From assembly GCA_009379915.1 (NCBI GenBank), contig WHSV01000019.1:1-47880 (forward strand): a DNA stretch of 47,880 nucleotides, given 5' to 3'. The stretch comes from Actinomycetota bacterium. GTDB taxonomy: Bacteria > Actinomycetota > CADDZG01 > WHSQ01. The position numbers were made by a program, and so were the translations under genes. This document shows positions 23,711-33,785 of this stretch, piece after piece. The notes beneath the pieces were generated by a model. The model did not search any database, was not told the origin of the DNA, and worked only from the letters and a program-made list of their open reading frames with translations. The stretch's first letter is position 1. Every line of letters begins with the position of its first letter.

Positions 23711-26248
23711 CTAGGCCCAGGTGATCAGGCCCACATCCATCGGGTTGGGCAGATCCTCGTGTGCGGGGATCACGCGCACCGCGAAGCCGTAGAGGCCCGC
23801 GCGCTCAGCGGTAAACATGCCGCTGTAGCTCGCCACGCCGTCCTTGACCGAGCCCGACTCCATCGCGACGATCTGCGGCTTGGTCATCTCGCCGTTGGGG
23901 CCCACCGGACCGTGGGCCAACTGCACCATCACGTCCGATGTGTCCAGCTCGCCGAGCGATACAACGGCGGAGACCGTGCGCTCGTGGCCCACGTCCGCGG
24001 CGGTGACATCACCCTCGACGTCGAGGATCTTGACTCCGGTCCACGCGGCACGCACTCGGTTCTTCCAGCGTGCGAGGGCCCTGGCGCGCTCGTAGCCGTC
24101 TCTCTTCATCGCCTCGCCCTGTAACGCGGCCGGCTCGTACAGCTCGGCAACGTAGTCGCGCACCATGCGGTCCGCGGTGACGAACTCACCGATGCTCTGG
24201 ATCGAGTCCTTCACGCGTTCCGTCCAACGGCGAGGTACCGGGCCCTCGGAACGATCGTAGAACCGAACGGAGATCTCACGTTCGAGGAGGTCGTAGAGGG
24301 CGTTGGCGTCGACTCGGTCCTGGTAGTCGAGATCGGACGAGGCGTCAACAGTTCCTATCGCCCATCCGTTGCTGCCGTTGTAGCACTCGTCCCACCAACC
24401 ATCGAGGATCGAGCAATTGAGCGCTCCGTTGAGCGCCGCCTTCATGCCCGATGTTCCGCATGCCTCGAGCGGACGCCGGGGATTATTCAGCCACACGTCG
24501 GCGCCCTGCGTCAGTATTCGCCCGACTTCCATGTCGTAGTCCTCGATGAAGGCAAAGCGGAGACGAATCTCCGGATCGCGGGCAAAATGCACCAACTCGC
24601 GAATCATCTCTTTCCCACCGTCGTCGCGCGGGTGCGCCTTGCCGGCGAGGACGACCTGAATCGGTTTGTCCGAGCTCAGCAACAGGCCCTTGAGTTTCTC
24701 GGGGTCGGACAGCAGGAGCGTCCCTCTCTTGTACTGAGCAAAGCGACGCGCGAATCCGACCGTCAACACCCCCGGATCGAAGACTTCGTCGGTTCTCTTG
24801 ACTTCGGACTCAGAGGCTCCCCTCGCGAGCAGTTGTTTGCGCAGTCGCTCGCGCACGAAGTAGACCAACCGCTCGCGGGCGCGGTCGCGCGCCCGCCACA
24901 GCTCGGCATCGGGCACCTCGTTGATCCTGTTCCAGCGTGCCCCTCCGTTCTCGGCCCAACCGGGCGACAACCTGCGGTTGAAGATCTCCGCGAGCTCAGG
25001 CCCGAGCCAGGTCGAAGTATGCACTCCGTTGGTGATCGACGTGATCGGCACCTCGTCCTCGGGCACCTCGGGCCACAACACCTTGAACATGGAGCGCGAC
25101 ACTCGACCGTGCAGCTTGCTGACGCCGTTGGAACGACCGGCGAGTCGGAGCCCCATAATGGCCATGTTGAACACCGGGTCACCCTCGTTCTGGGTCTCGA
25201 GGCCGAGTGCCATCAGTTCGTCGAACGTCGCGCCGCACTCCTTGACGAACGACTCGAAGTAACGACCCATGAGGTCGAGGTCGTAGCGGTCGATCCCGGC
25301 CGGCACCGGCGTATGCGTCGTGAAGACGGTCGACGTCCGCACGGCCTCCACCGCCTCGCCGAAACTGAGATCGCCGTCCGCCACGAGCTCCCTGATGCGC
25401 TCGAGATTCAGAAAGCCCGCGTGCCCCTCGTTCGAGTGGAATACGCCCGGGTCGTGGCCGAGAGCGCGCAGCACACGCGCTCCGCCGATGCCGAGCACGA
25501 TCTCCTGTCGGAGTCGGTGCTCGCTCCCACCCGCGTAGAGCCGATCGGTGACCTCGCGTTCCTCCGGGGCGTTGTCCTCGATGTCACAGTCGAGCAGGTA
25601 CAGCGGAACGCGGCCGACTTGGGCGCACCACACCTGGGCGACGCACCGGCGTCCCTCGAGGTCGACGTCGATCTTCAGTGGTCCGTCGTCACCCGCCGGC
25701 ACCAGGGTGAGCGGCATGCCGTGCGGATCGAGCGCCGGGTAACGCTCCTGCTGCCACCCGTCCGCGCTCAGTTGTTGACGGAAGTAGCCCTGCCGGTAGA
25801 GAAGACCGATTCCGATCATCGGAAGCCCGAGGTCGCTTGCTGCCTTGAGGTGGTCGCCCGCAAGAACGCCGAGACCGCCCGAGTAGGTTGGCAGCGCCTC
25901 GCTGACGCCGAACTCCGGCGAGAAGTAGGCGATGGTCTCCATCTCCCCGCGGTGGCCTTGATACCAGCGAGGCTCGTTGAGGTAGCGGTCGAGCCCGTCC
26001 TTCACGGAGGCGAGGAAGGTCAAAAAGGGGCTGTCCTCGGCCAGCTCGGCGAGGCGTTCCTTCGAGACGATTCCCAGCAAGCGGACCGGGTCGTGCCCCG
26101 CGGCCTCCCATGCCTCGGGGTCAACCCAACGGAACAGGTCAAGAGCGCGTCCGTCCCACGACCACCTGAGGTTCGTCGCTATGGCGGATAGAGCTTCCAG
26201 TGGTTCGGGTAACGACGCGCGAACCGCAAAACTCCTGAGTGCCTTCAT
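23711..26248 (-). CDS. glgP: alpha-glucan (glycogen) phosphorylase
   Basis: 845-residue GT35 phosphorylase that releases glucose-1-phosphate from alpha-1,4-glucans. It is of the short actinobacterial type with an N-terminal DUF3417-like region (NLRWSWDGRALDLF). Landmarks include YFSPEFGVSEALPTYSGGLG, TTHTPVPAG, NEGHAGF and the PLP region EACGTSGMKAALNG with its lysine. ATG 26248 (MKALRSF) is chosen since the upstream extension to 26377 is not family-like and would overlap the glgE start. It is divergent from glgE, with a 127-bp shared promoter region. Confidence 0.94.
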   Translation of the reverse strand: MKALRSFAVRASLPEPLEALSAIATNLRWSWDGRALDLFRWVDPEAWEAAGHDPVRLLGIVSKERLAELAEDSPFLTFLASVKDGLDRYLNEPRWYQGHRGEMETIAYFSPEFGVSEALPTYSGGLGVLAGDHLKAASDLGLPMIGIGLLYRQGYFRQQLSADGWQQERYPALDPHGMPLTLVPAGDDGPLKIDVDLEGRRCVAQVWCAQVGRVPLYLLDCDIEDNAPEEREVTDRLYAGGSEHRLRQEIVLGIGGARVLRALGHDPGVFHSNEGHAGFLNLERIRELVADGDLSFGEAVEAVRTSTVFTTHTPVPAGIDRYDLDLMGRYFESFVKECGATFDELMALGLETQNEGDPVFNMAIMGLRLAGRSNGVSKLHGRVSRSMFKVLWPEVPEDEVPITSITNGVHTSTWLGPELAEIFNRRLSPGWAENGGARWNRINEVPDAELWRARDRARERLVYFVRERLRKQLLARGASESEVKRTDEVFDPGVLTVGFARRFAQYKRGTLLLSDPEKLKGLLLSSDKPIQVVLAGKAHPRDDGGKEMIRELVHFARDPEIRLRFAFIEDYDMEVGRILTQGADVWLNNPRRPLEACGTSGMKAALNGALNCSILDGWWDECYNGSNGWAIGTVDASSDLDYQDRVDANALYDLLEREISVRFYDRSEGPVPRRWTERVKDSIQSIGEFVTADRMVRDYVAELYEPAALQGEAMKRDGYERARALARWKNRVRAAWTGVKILDVEGDVTAADVGHERTVSAVVSLGELDTSDVMVQLAHGPVGPNGEMTKPQIVAMESGSVKDGVASYSGMFTAERAGLYGFAVRVIPAHEDLPNPMDVGLITWA

Positions 26249-26375
26249 CCGCACAGTGTCGCGCAGGGCAAGTAGAGCAAAGTAGCCTCCTTGATTACGC
26301 AATTTTGCGGAGCACAGGGCTCGCGGGCCCGGGCCCTGACACAAAAAGACCAGCCAACAACTGCCAGGAAGGAGC

Positions 26376-28349
26376 ATGGCCGGCGTGAAGTCTTTCCTTC
26401 GAAGAGGTCACGTCATCATCGAGAGCGTCGAGCCCCAGGTCGACTGCGGCCGCTATCGCGCCAAGGCCATCGCCGGCGACGACGTTGATGTGGGCGCGGA
26501 CATCTACAGGGACGGGCCCTCGGTTCTCGCCGCCGCCGTGCGCTTCAGGGGTCCGGGCGACAAGAAATGGTCCGAGTACCGCATGACCCATGTCGACAAC
26601 GACCGGTGGGTTGGCTCGTTCACGCCGGACCGCATCGGTGACTGGGAGTTCGCGGTCGAGGCTTGGACCGACCGCTTCGCGACCTGGCGCCGCGACCTCG
26701 TCAAGCGGGTCGAGGTCGGACAGGACGTCGACGCCGAGCTGCTGGAGGGGGCCCAGATCCTGGAGGACCACCTGAAGGCCCTCCCGGCGGCCGAGCGGAA
26801 GAAGGTCAGGGAGACGATCGTCTCGATGCGGTTGCCCGCCCAAGAGTCGACATCCGGTTTTGAGGATCCCCGCATCAAGGCGGCGCTCGACAAAGGGACC
26901 GCCGAGCTCATGTCGAAGCACCACTCCCGGTCGGGCTCGACGGTGACGAAACCGGCCCTTCAACTGACCGTCGATCGCGAGCTGGCGCGCTTCGGCGCGT
27001 GGTACGAGTTCTTCCCGCGCTCGACTGGAAGGACGGGCGAGCACGGAACCTTCGACACCGCGGCCGAGGAGCTCGCGCGGATCGCGGGCATGGGTTTCGA
27101 CATCGTCTATCTGCCTCCCATCCACCCCATCGGCACCACCTTCCGCAAGGGGCCCAACAACACGCTCGATCCGGGCGAGGACGACGTCGGCGTCCCGTGG
27201 GCCATCGGCGGTCCCGACGGCGGGCACACTGCGATTCACCCCGACCTCGGCACCTTCGACGACTTCAAGCGGTTCACCAAGGAGACCGAGCGCCACGGGC
27301 TCGAGGTCGCACTCGACTTCGCCATCCAGTGCTCACCCGATCACCCCTGGGTCACGGAGCACCCGGAGTGGTTCGAGCACCGGACCGATGGCTCGATCCG
27401 CTACGCAGAGAACCCCCCGAAGAAGTACCAGGACATCTACCCGATCAACTTCGACACAGAGGACCGCGAGGGTCTGTGGACCGAGCTGAAGGGAATACTC
27501 GACTTCTGGATCGACGCCGGCGTGAAGATCTACCGCGTCGACAACCCGCACACCAAAGCGCTGCCGTTCTGGGAGTGGGCCATCGGTGCCATCAAGGCCG
27601 AGCACCCAGATGTCATCTTCCTGTCCGAGGCCTTCACGCGCCCGAAGGTCATGAAGGGCTTAGCCAAGCTCGGCTTCACCCAGAGCTACACCTACTTCAC
27701 CTGGCGCAACACGAAGGACGGGCTTACCGAGTACATGAGGGAGCTGGCCGGGACCGACATGGCGAAGTACTTCAGGCCCAACTTCTTCGCCAACACACCC
27801 GACATCCTGCACGAGTACCTGCAGACGGGGGGTCGGCCCGCGTTCAAGGTCCGTCTGGTCCTCGCGGCCCTTCTTTCTCCCGCCTACGGCATCTACTCCG
27901 GTTACGAGCTGGGTGAGAACACGCCGGTGGCGCCGGGCAGCGAGGAGTACCTCGGCTCCGAGAAGTACCAATTGGTGCAGCGCGACTACACCGCCGAGGG
28001 CAACCTCAACCGATTCATCACCCGCATCAACCGGATGCGCAAGGCGTATCCGGTCCTCCACCACCTCACGAACCTGACCTTCCACCAGGTGGACAAGCCG
28101 AACCTCATGGCGTTCTCGAAGTCCCTTGCCGGCGAGACGTCGATCCTCGTCGTTGTGAACCTCAACCCGTACCACTGGGAGGAGGGCATGCTGACACTCG
28201 ATCTCCACGCACTCGGGCTGGACTCATGGGCCACCTTCAAGGTCCACGACCTGATCTCGGACGAGACCTACGAGTGGCAGGGAGCGCAGGCGTACATACG
28301 TCTCGACCCGTTTAGCGAGCCGGCCCACGTCTTCAGGGTCCTGAGGTAG
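26376..28349 (+). CDS. glgE: alpha-1,4-glucan:maltose-1-phosphate maltosyltransferase GlgE
   Basis: 657-residue GH13_3 enzyme that transfers maltosyl units from maltose-1-phosphate to linear alpha-glucan. The N-terminal domain has VKRVEVGQDVDAELLEGA. The barrel carries YLPPIHPIGTTFRKG, DFAIQCSPDHPWV, the nucleophile near Asp389 (KIYRVDNPHTK) and the acid near Glu418 (FLSEAFTRP), close to Asp394/Glu423 of the M. tuberculosis enzyme. AGGAAGGAG lies very close to the ATG. First gene of the operon glgE-treS-mak-glgB. Confidence 0.96.
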   Translation: MAGVKSFLRRGHVIIESVEPQVDCGRYRAKAIAGDDVDVGADIYRDGPSVLAAAVRFRGPGDKKWSEYRMTHVDNDRWVGSFTPDRIGDWEFAVEAWTDRFATWRRDLVKRVEVGQDVDAELLEGAQILEDHLKALPAAERKKVRETIVSMRLPAQESTSGFEDPRIKAALDKGTAELMSKHHSRSGSTVTKPALQLTVDRELARFGAWYEFFPRSTGRTGEHGTFDTAAEELARIAGMGFDIVYLPPIHPIGTTFRKGPNNTLDPGEDDVGVPWAIGGPDGGHTAIHPDLGTFDDFKRFTKETERHGLEVALDFAIQCSPDHPWVTEHPEWFEHRTDGSIRYAENPPKKYQDIYPINFDTEDREGLWTELKGILDFWIDAGVKIYRVDNPHTKALPFWEWAIGAIKAEHPDVIFLSEAFTRPKVMKGLAKLGFTQSYTYFTWRNTKDGLTEYMRELAGTDMAKYFRPNFFANTPDILHEYLQTGGRPAFKVRLVLAALLSPAYGIYSGYELGENTPVAPGSEEYLGSEKYQLVQRDYTAEGNLNRFITRINRMRKAYPVLHHLTNLTFHQVDKPNLMAFSKSLAGETSILVVVNLNPYHWEEGMLTLDLHALGLDSWATFKVHDLISDETYEWQGAQAYIRLDPFSEPAHVFRVLR

Positions 28350-28352
28350 CGA

Positions 28353-30005
28353 GTGGAGAAGCTCAGGTCCGACCCTGAGTGGTACAAGACCGCGGTCTTC
28401 TATGAGGTCTACGTCCGCAGCTTCTTCGACAGCAACGCCGACGGATACGGCGACTTCAGGGGGCTCATCGAGAAACTCGACTACCTCGAGTGGCTGGGAA
28501 TCGACGTCATCTGGCTGCTGCCCTTCTATCAGTCGCCTCTGCGAGACGGCGGGTACGACATCAGCGACTTCTACTCGATCCTCCCCGAGTACGGAAACCT
28601 CAACGACTTCATGGAGTTCGTCGAGGAGGCGCACAAGGGCGGCATTCGTGTGATCGTCGACTTCGTGGTCAACCACACATCGGACGAGCACCCCTGGTTC
28701 CAGGAGGCCCGAAAGCCAGGCTCACCGAAACGGGACTGGTACGTCTGGAGCGACGACCCCGAGAAGTACTCGGACGCGCGAGTGATCTTCGTCGATACGG
28801 AGAAGTCCAACTGGACCTGGGACGATGATGCCGAGGCTTATTACTGGCACCGGTTCTTCGGCCACCAGCCGGATCTCAACTTCGACAACCTCGAGGTTCA
28901 GGAACAGGTGCTCGCCGCGCTGAAGTTCTGGCTCGACCTCGGTCTCGACGGTTTCAGGCTCGACGCGGTCCCCTACCTCTTCGAACGGGAGGGAACGAAC
29001 GGTGAGAACCTCCCGGAGACGCACGACTTCCTAAAGCGCGTTCGCAAGGAAGTGGACTCGAACTTCGAGGACATCGTGCTGCTCGCCGAGGCGAACCAAT
29101 GGCCCTCGGATGTCGTGCAGTACTTCGGTAACAACGGGGACGAGTGTCACATGGCGTTTCACTTCCCACTCATGCCCCGCATGTTCATGGCGGCGCGCAG
29201 GCAGGTTCGCTACCCCATCGTCGAGATCCTCGACCAGACTCCCAAGATCCCCGAGAACTGCCAGTGGGGAATCTTCCTGCGCAACCACGACGAGTTGACG
29301 CTCGAGATGGTGACCGACGAAGAGCGGGACTACATGTACAACGAGTACGCGAAGGATTCCCGCATGAAGCTGAACCTGGGGATTCGCAGACGTCTCGCTC
29401 CCCTGCTCGAGAACTCGCGTGACCAGTCCGAGCTCTTCCACGCAATGCTGCTCTCCCTGCCGGGCACGCCGATCGTCTACTACGGAGACGAGATCGGCAT
29501 GGGGGACAACGTCTACCTCGGAGACAGGGACGGTGTGAGGACCCCCATGCAGTGGAGCGGCGACCGCAATGCAGGGTTCTCCAGCGCCGACTTCGCCCAG
29601 CTCTACCTGCCGGTGCTTATGGACCCCATCTACGGGTACGCGGCCTGCAACGTGGAGGCCGAGCTGCGCAGCCCGCACTCGTTTCTGCACTGGTTCAGGC
29701 AGCTACTGGCGATCCGCAAGCAACACCCCGTGTTCGGGCTGGGCTCCTTCGAGGTGCTGCACCCGGACAATGCCGCGATACTTGCTTTCATAAGAAGGCA
29801 CGGAGAAGACGTGGTGCTGTGCGTGAACAATGTCTCTGGTAGGGCCCAGGCGGTCGAGCTTGACCTCTCACCGTACGAGGGCATGTACCCGGTCGAGTTG
29901 ATGGGCCGCGAACGTTTCCCCCGCATCGGAGAGCTCCCCTACCTGTTGACCATCCCGGCCCACGGCTTCTACTGGTTTCAATTGACGAACGAGGATTCGC
30001 AATGA
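28353..30005 (+). CDS. treS: trehalose synthase (maltose alpha-D-glucosyltransferase) TreS
   Basis: 550-residue GH13_16 enzyme interconverting trehalose and maltose. It shows the VVNHTSDEHPWFQEARK region, the nucleophile near Asp203 (GFRLDAVPYLF), LLAEANQWP with the acid, and FLRNHDELT. It supplies maltose to the maltokinase encoded next. A GTG start lies 3 bp after the glgE stop, and the stop overlaps the maltokinase ATG by 4 nt. Confidence 0.95.
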   Translation: MEKLRSDPEWYKTAVFYEVYVRSFFDSNADGYGDFRGLIEKLDYLEWLGIDVIWLLPFYQSPLRDGGYDISDFYSILPEYGNLNDFMEFVEEAHKGGIRVIVDFVVNHTSDEHPWFQEARKPGSPKRDWYVWSDDPEKYSDARVIFVDTEKSNWTWDDDAEAYYWHRFFGHQPDLNFDNLEVQEQVLAALKFWLDLGLDGFRLDAVPYLFEREGTNGENLPETHDFLKRVRKEVDSNFEDIVLLAEANQWPSDVVQYFGNNGDECHMAFHFPLMPRMFMAARRQVRYPIVEILDQTPKIPENCQWGIFLRNHDELTLEMVTDEERDYMYNEYAKDSRMKLNLGIRRRLAPLLENSRDQSELFHAMLLSLPGTPIVYYGDEIGMGDNVYLGDRDGVRTPMQWSGDRNAGFSSADFAQLYLPVLMDPIYGYAACNVEAELRSPHSFLHWFRQLLAIRKQHPVFGLGSFEVLHPDNAAILAFIRRHGEDVVLCVNNVSGRAQAVELDLSPYEGMYPVELMGRERFPRIGELPYLLTIPAHGFYWFQLTNEDSQ

Positions 30006-31441
30006 ACATCGACGTGCAGTCACTCGTAGAGCTCCTTCCCCAACAGCGTTGGTTCGGCTCCAAGGACCGCATGCTGCAGAGCATCGACGTCCGCGACCAT
30101 GCCGTACTCGACGAGAATCAAGAGGGCGGGGAATCCGTCGTTCTAGCGCTGCTCGACGTTGTATTCACAGATGGGGCGAACGCGATCTACCAGATGCCCC
30201 TGCTCGTGAACCAATCCGGCGGTGTGCGCGACGCTATGGATGACGTCGGCCGACTCAGCGTGTTCGGGCGGGCCCTGGCGCGCGGCGAGACCTACAAGGG
30301 GGACCATGGGGCCTTCCGTTTCGGCGGGCCCGGCCTCGACCCTCTGGCACCGCCCGGCCACGGGTCCGTCAGAGTCATGGGGGCCGAGCAGTCCAACAGC
30401 TCGATCGTCCTGGACGATGCCGTCATCCTCAAGTTGATTCGCCGCGTCGAGGAGGGCGACAACCCGGAGCTCGAGCTGAATCGCTTCCTTACGAACGAGG
30501 GCTTCGAGTACATCCCCGCCCAGGTCGGCGAGATCTTCTACGAGGAGGAACACCCCGAGGGCGAGGGTGTCAACATCGACCTCGGCATCGCGCAACAATT
30601 CATCGGCGACGCCACCGAGGGCTGGAGCGAAGCGCTGAAGCACATCTCGGCTCTGTACGACGGGATCTCGGGAGTCGAGGACGCCTCGACAAAGCGCCAG
30701 CAGGTCGAGTCCATGACCTCGACCCTGCTCGAGGAGCTTGCCGCACTCGGAGAGGTCACGGCCGGCCTGCACATCCTGTTCGGACGAGGCCAGGAACACG
30801 ATCCCCAAGTGGCGCGCGAGTCGGCGACGGCGCAGGACCTCTCGGACTGGGCGATGCACGCGCGCCACGCGCTTGCGGCGCTTCCGAGGCCCATCCCAGG
30901 GCTCACCGACGAGCTCGTCGGAGCCGTCGACAAGCGGCTGAATGCGATCGAGGACCTCGATGATGTGGGGGCCAAGACGAGGATCCACGGCGACTATCAC
31001 CTCGGACAGGCGCTTCTCGGCCCCCGTGGGTGGCTGATCCTGGACTTCGAGGGTGAACCGCTCCGGTCGCTCGAGGAACGACGGTCTCTGCAGTCTCCGC
31101 TGCGCGACGTCGCCGGAATGCTCAGGTCCTTCTCCTATGCCACCTACTCGGCGCTCTACGAACGCGCGGAACCCGAATCGGATCGCTGGCGTCAGCTCGT
31201 GCCGTGGGCCGAGACCTTCGAGGGGCTGGCGCGCGACTACTTCCTCCAGGCCTATCTCCGTACCAGCCACGAGGCCGACCTGCTGCCGCAAGACCGCGAC
31301 AACCTGCAGAGGTTGCTCGACTTCTTCGAGCTCGACAAGGCCCTCTACGAAGTCAACTACGAGATCGGGCACCGGCCCGATTGGGTTCGCATCCCACTGC
31401 GCGGAATCATCGACGTGATCAACAGGAGCGATACCGGATGA
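30002..31441 (+). CDS. mak: maltokinase (Pep2/Mak)
   Basis: 479-residue kinase that phosphorylates maltose with ATP to maltose-1-phosphate, the GlgE donor. The aminoglycoside-phosphotransferase-like C-terminal lobe carries RIHGDYHLGQALL (catalytic Asp) and LILDFEGEP (metal-binding DFE). The N-terminus has PQQRWFGSKDR, typical of the family. It is separate from treS rather than fused. It overlaps treS and glgB by 4 nt on either side. Confidence 0.94.
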   Translation: MNIDVQSLVELLPQQRWFGSKDRMLQSIDVRDHAVLDENQEGGESVVLALLDVVFTDGANAIYQMPLLVNQSGGVRDAMDDVGRLSVFGRALARGETYKGDHGAFRFGGPGLDPLAPPGHGSVRVMGAEQSNSSIVLDDAVILKLIRRVEEGDNPELELNRFLTNEGFEYIPAQVGEIFYEEEHPEGEGVNIDLGIAQQFIGDATEGWSEALKHISALYDGISGVEDASTKRQQVESMTSTLLEELAALGEVTAGLHILFGRGQEHDPQVARESATAQDLSDWAMHARHALAALPRPIPGLTDELVGAVDKRLNAIEDLDDVGAKTRIHGDYHLGQALLGPRGWLILDFEGEPLRSLEERRSLQSPLRDVAGMLRSFSYATYSALYERAEPESDRWRQLVPWAETFEGLARDYFLQAYLRTSHEADLLPQDRDNLQRLLDFFELDKALYEVNYEIGHRPDWVRIPLRGIIDVINRSDTG

Positions 31442-33336
31442 CCGCCGAACCGCAGGCTCCGGCCTGGCTCGGAGACATCGACCTCTATCTGCTCGGAGAG
31501 GGCAAGCACAGACGGCTCTTCGAAAAGCTCGGGGCTCACCGCATGACCCACGAAGGAACCGACGGGGTCAGCTTTGCGGTCTGGGCTCCTGCCGCGCGCT
31601 CGGTGAGCGTGGTCGGCGACTTCAACTCGTGGAACGGCCGCGCCCACCCAATGCGCGTGCTCGGCGACTCGGGGGTCTGGCAGACCTTCGTTGCCGGCAT
31701 CGAGGACGGACAGAACTACAAATTCGAGATCGTCAACGCCGATGGCAATATCACGTTGAAGACCGACCCCTTCGCGTTCGCAACCGAGGTGCCTCCAGAC
31801 ACGGCCTCGAAGATCTACACCCCCGGCTACGAGTTCGGCGACGGAGACTGGATGACGCAGCGGGCCGCGGCCCATCCCTATTCGAGTCCCATGTCCGTCT
31901 ACGAGGTCCACCTCGGTTCCTGGCGGCACGACGCCGGGGGCGCGTCTCTCAACTACCGCGAGGCCGGGGATCAGCTCGCGCGCTACTGCAACGAGATGGG
32001 CTTCACTCACGTCGAGTTCCTGCCGCTGGCCGAGCACCCCTTCGGCGGTTCGTGGGGTTACCAGGTGAGCCACTACTTCGCGCCTACGTCTCGCTTCGGC
32101 ACCCCCGACGACTTCAAGTACATGATCGATACACTGCACCGGGCGGGCATCGGCGTACTCGTCGACTGGGTTCCCGCCCACTTCCCGCGCGACGAATTCG
32201 CTCTAGCGCGCTTCGACGGCACCGCGCTCTACGAGCATCTCGACCCGAGGCAGGGCACCCACCCCGATTGGGGGACTCTGATCTTCAACTACGGTCGAAC
32301 CGAGGTCCGCAACTTCCTCATCTCGAACGCGCTTTACTGGATCGAGGAGTTCCACATCGATGGACTGCGGGTCGACGCGGTCGCCTCGATGCTCTACCTC
32401 GACTACTCCCGCGAGGAGGGCGACTGGGTTCCCAACCGGTTCGGGGGCCGCGAGAACCTCGAGGCGATCGATTTTCTCAAGGAGCTGAACACCGTCGTCC
32501 ACGGTGAGCACCCCGGCGTGATGATGATCGCCGAGGAATCGACCGCGTGGCCTGGCGTCAGTCGTCCGATCTACGTGGGCGGCCTCGGTTTCGGCTTCAA
32601 GTGGAACATGGGCTGGATGCACGACACGCTCGACTACTTCAAGCACGACCCCATTCATCGCAGATACCACCACAACCAGCTGACTTTCTCGCTCATGTAC
32701 GCGTTCAGCGAAAACTTCGTGCTCCCGCTGAGCCACGACGAGGTCGTCCACGGCAAGGGATCGCTGCTCAACAAGATGTCCGGTGATCCGTGGCGCAAGT
32801 TCGCCAACCTGCGCTCGCTATACGCCTATATGTGGGCGCATCCCGGAAAGAAGCTGCTCTTCATGGGAGGCGAGATCGCCCAGTACAGCGAGTGGAACCA
32901 CGATGCCCAGCTCGACTGGCCCACGCTCCAGGACGACCGCCACGCGGGTGTCCAGCGCCTCATGGCCGACATCAACCGCGTCTACGGGGACTGCCCCTCT
33001 CTATGGGAGGTGGACGACGAACCCGACGGGTTCCAATGGATCGACGCCAACGACGCGGACAACAACGTGATCTCGTTCTTCAGAGCCAACCAGGGTCGCT
33101 CCGAGCACCTGGTCTGCATCGCCAACCTGTCTCCGATACCTCGCTACAACTTCCGCGTCGGATTGCCCACGAAGGGTGAGTACACCGAGGTGCTGAACAC
33201 GGACTCCGAGAGCTACGGCGGCAGCAACGTCGGCAACCTCGGCGTGGTGGAGGCCGAGCCGGTGCCGTGGCACGGACTCAACCATTCGGCGATGGTCGCG
33301 CTCCCCCCGCTGGCGGTTCTCTGGCTGCGCGCCTAG
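31438..33336 (+). CDS. glgB: 1,4-alpha-glucan branching enzyme GlgB
   Basis: 632-residue GH13_9 enzyme introducing alpha-1,6 branches. A CBM48 domain (about 30-130) has SFAVWAPAARSVSVVGDFN. The barrel carries DWVPAHFPRDEFAL, the nucleophile near Asp313 (GLRVDAVASMLYLDYSR), the acid near Glu366 (MIAEEST) and LPLSHDEVVHGKGSL. ATG 31438 overlaps the maltokinase stop; longer upstream frames are shadow. Last gene of the operon, followed by a clear terminator. Confidence 0.96.
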   Translation: MTAEPQAPAWLGDIDLYLLGEGKHRRLFEKLGAHRMTHEGTDGVSFAVWAPAARSVSVVGDFNSWNGRAHPMRVLGDSGVWQTFVAGIEDGQNYKFEIVNADGNITLKTDPFAFATEVPPDTASKIYTPGYEFGDGDWMTQRAAAHPYSSPMSVYEVHLGSWRHDAGGASLNYREAGDQLARYCNEMGFTHVEFLPLAEHPFGGSWGYQVSHYFAPTSRFGTPDDFKYMIDTLHRAGIGVLVDWVPAHFPRDEFALARFDGTALYEHLDPRQGTHPDWGTLIFNYGRTEVRNFLISNALYWIEEFHIDGLRVDAVASMLYLDYSREEGDWVPNRFGGRENLEAIDFLKELNTVVHGEHPGVMMIAEESTAWPGVSRPIYVGGLGFGFKWNMGWMHDTLDYFKHDPIHRRYHHNQLTFSLMYAFSENFVLPLSHDEVVHGKGSLLNKMSGDPWRKFANLRSLYAYMWAHPGKKLLFMGGEIAQYSEWNHDAQLDWPTLQDDRHAGVQRLMADINRVYGDCPSLWEVDDEPDGFQWIDANDADNNVISFFRANQGRSEHLVCIANLSPIPRYNFRVGLPTKGEYTEVLNTDSESYGGSNVGNLGVVEAEPVPWHGLNHSAMVALPPLAVLWLRA

Positions 33337-33359
33337 CCGCACGGGCCCCGCGAAAACTC

Positions 33360-33385
33360 GGAAAAAGGCCGGGACCGGCTTTTCC
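33360..33385 (+). terminator. intrinsic terminator of the glgE operon
   Basis: GGAAAAAGGCCGG and CCGGCTTTTCC pair across a short GA loop, with TTTTCC as the 3' arm, 24 bp after the glgB stop. Its A- and T-rich arms could make it work in both directions. Confidence 0.75.
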
Positions 33386-33478
33386 TGCGACGGGGGCTCC
33401 CACAGAGCTCCCAGTGCGAACTAACGCCGGATCAGGTTGAAGTGCCGCCGACCCATGCCTCCACCGGACGCCGCCATG

Positions 33479-33491
33479 TAGTGTCATCGGC
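33479..33491 (+). promoter_or_regulatory. leaderless-type -10 of the 90-residue gene
   Basis: TAGTGT (33479-33484) lies seven bases before ATG 33492, with no ribosome binding site between. Confidence 0.5.
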
Positions 33492-33764
33492 ATGAGCGAA
33501 CGAGAGGTGCTCGACAAGCTGTCCACCAAGGAGTTGCACGACCGAGCGATGGCACATGCGCGCCGCCACGTCGACGTGGGGTTTTTGTGGGACCTCATCA
33601 AAGCGGTTCCGGTAGCCGAGGCCGCGGCGGGACACAAGGGAGAGGCCGAAGCCGACGTCGTGAGTCTCACCTCGCTCATCACCGACGTCCTCCATTCGGA
33701 CGAGGCGGAGGTCGCAGAGCAGCTTCGGCCCCTTTACATCGACTACCTGGCCGAGCACACCTAG
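33492..33764 (+). CDS. small helical protein of unknown function
   Basis: 90 residues, all predicted helix, acidic overall, with SEREVLDKLSTKELHDRAM and a HVDVGFLWDLIKAVP hydrophobic core. No signal peptide, metal motif or known domain is recognised. Regular codon use and a well-placed -10 support it as a real gene. It lies alone between the glgE operon terminator and the MFS gene. Confidence 0.7.
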   Translation: MSEREVLDKLSTKELHDRAMAHARRHVDVGFLWDLIKAVPVAEAAAGHKGEAEADVVSLTSLITDVLHSDEAEVAEQLRPLYIDYLAEHT

Positions 33765-33785
33765 CTCCTACCCGGTTTCCTCTTT

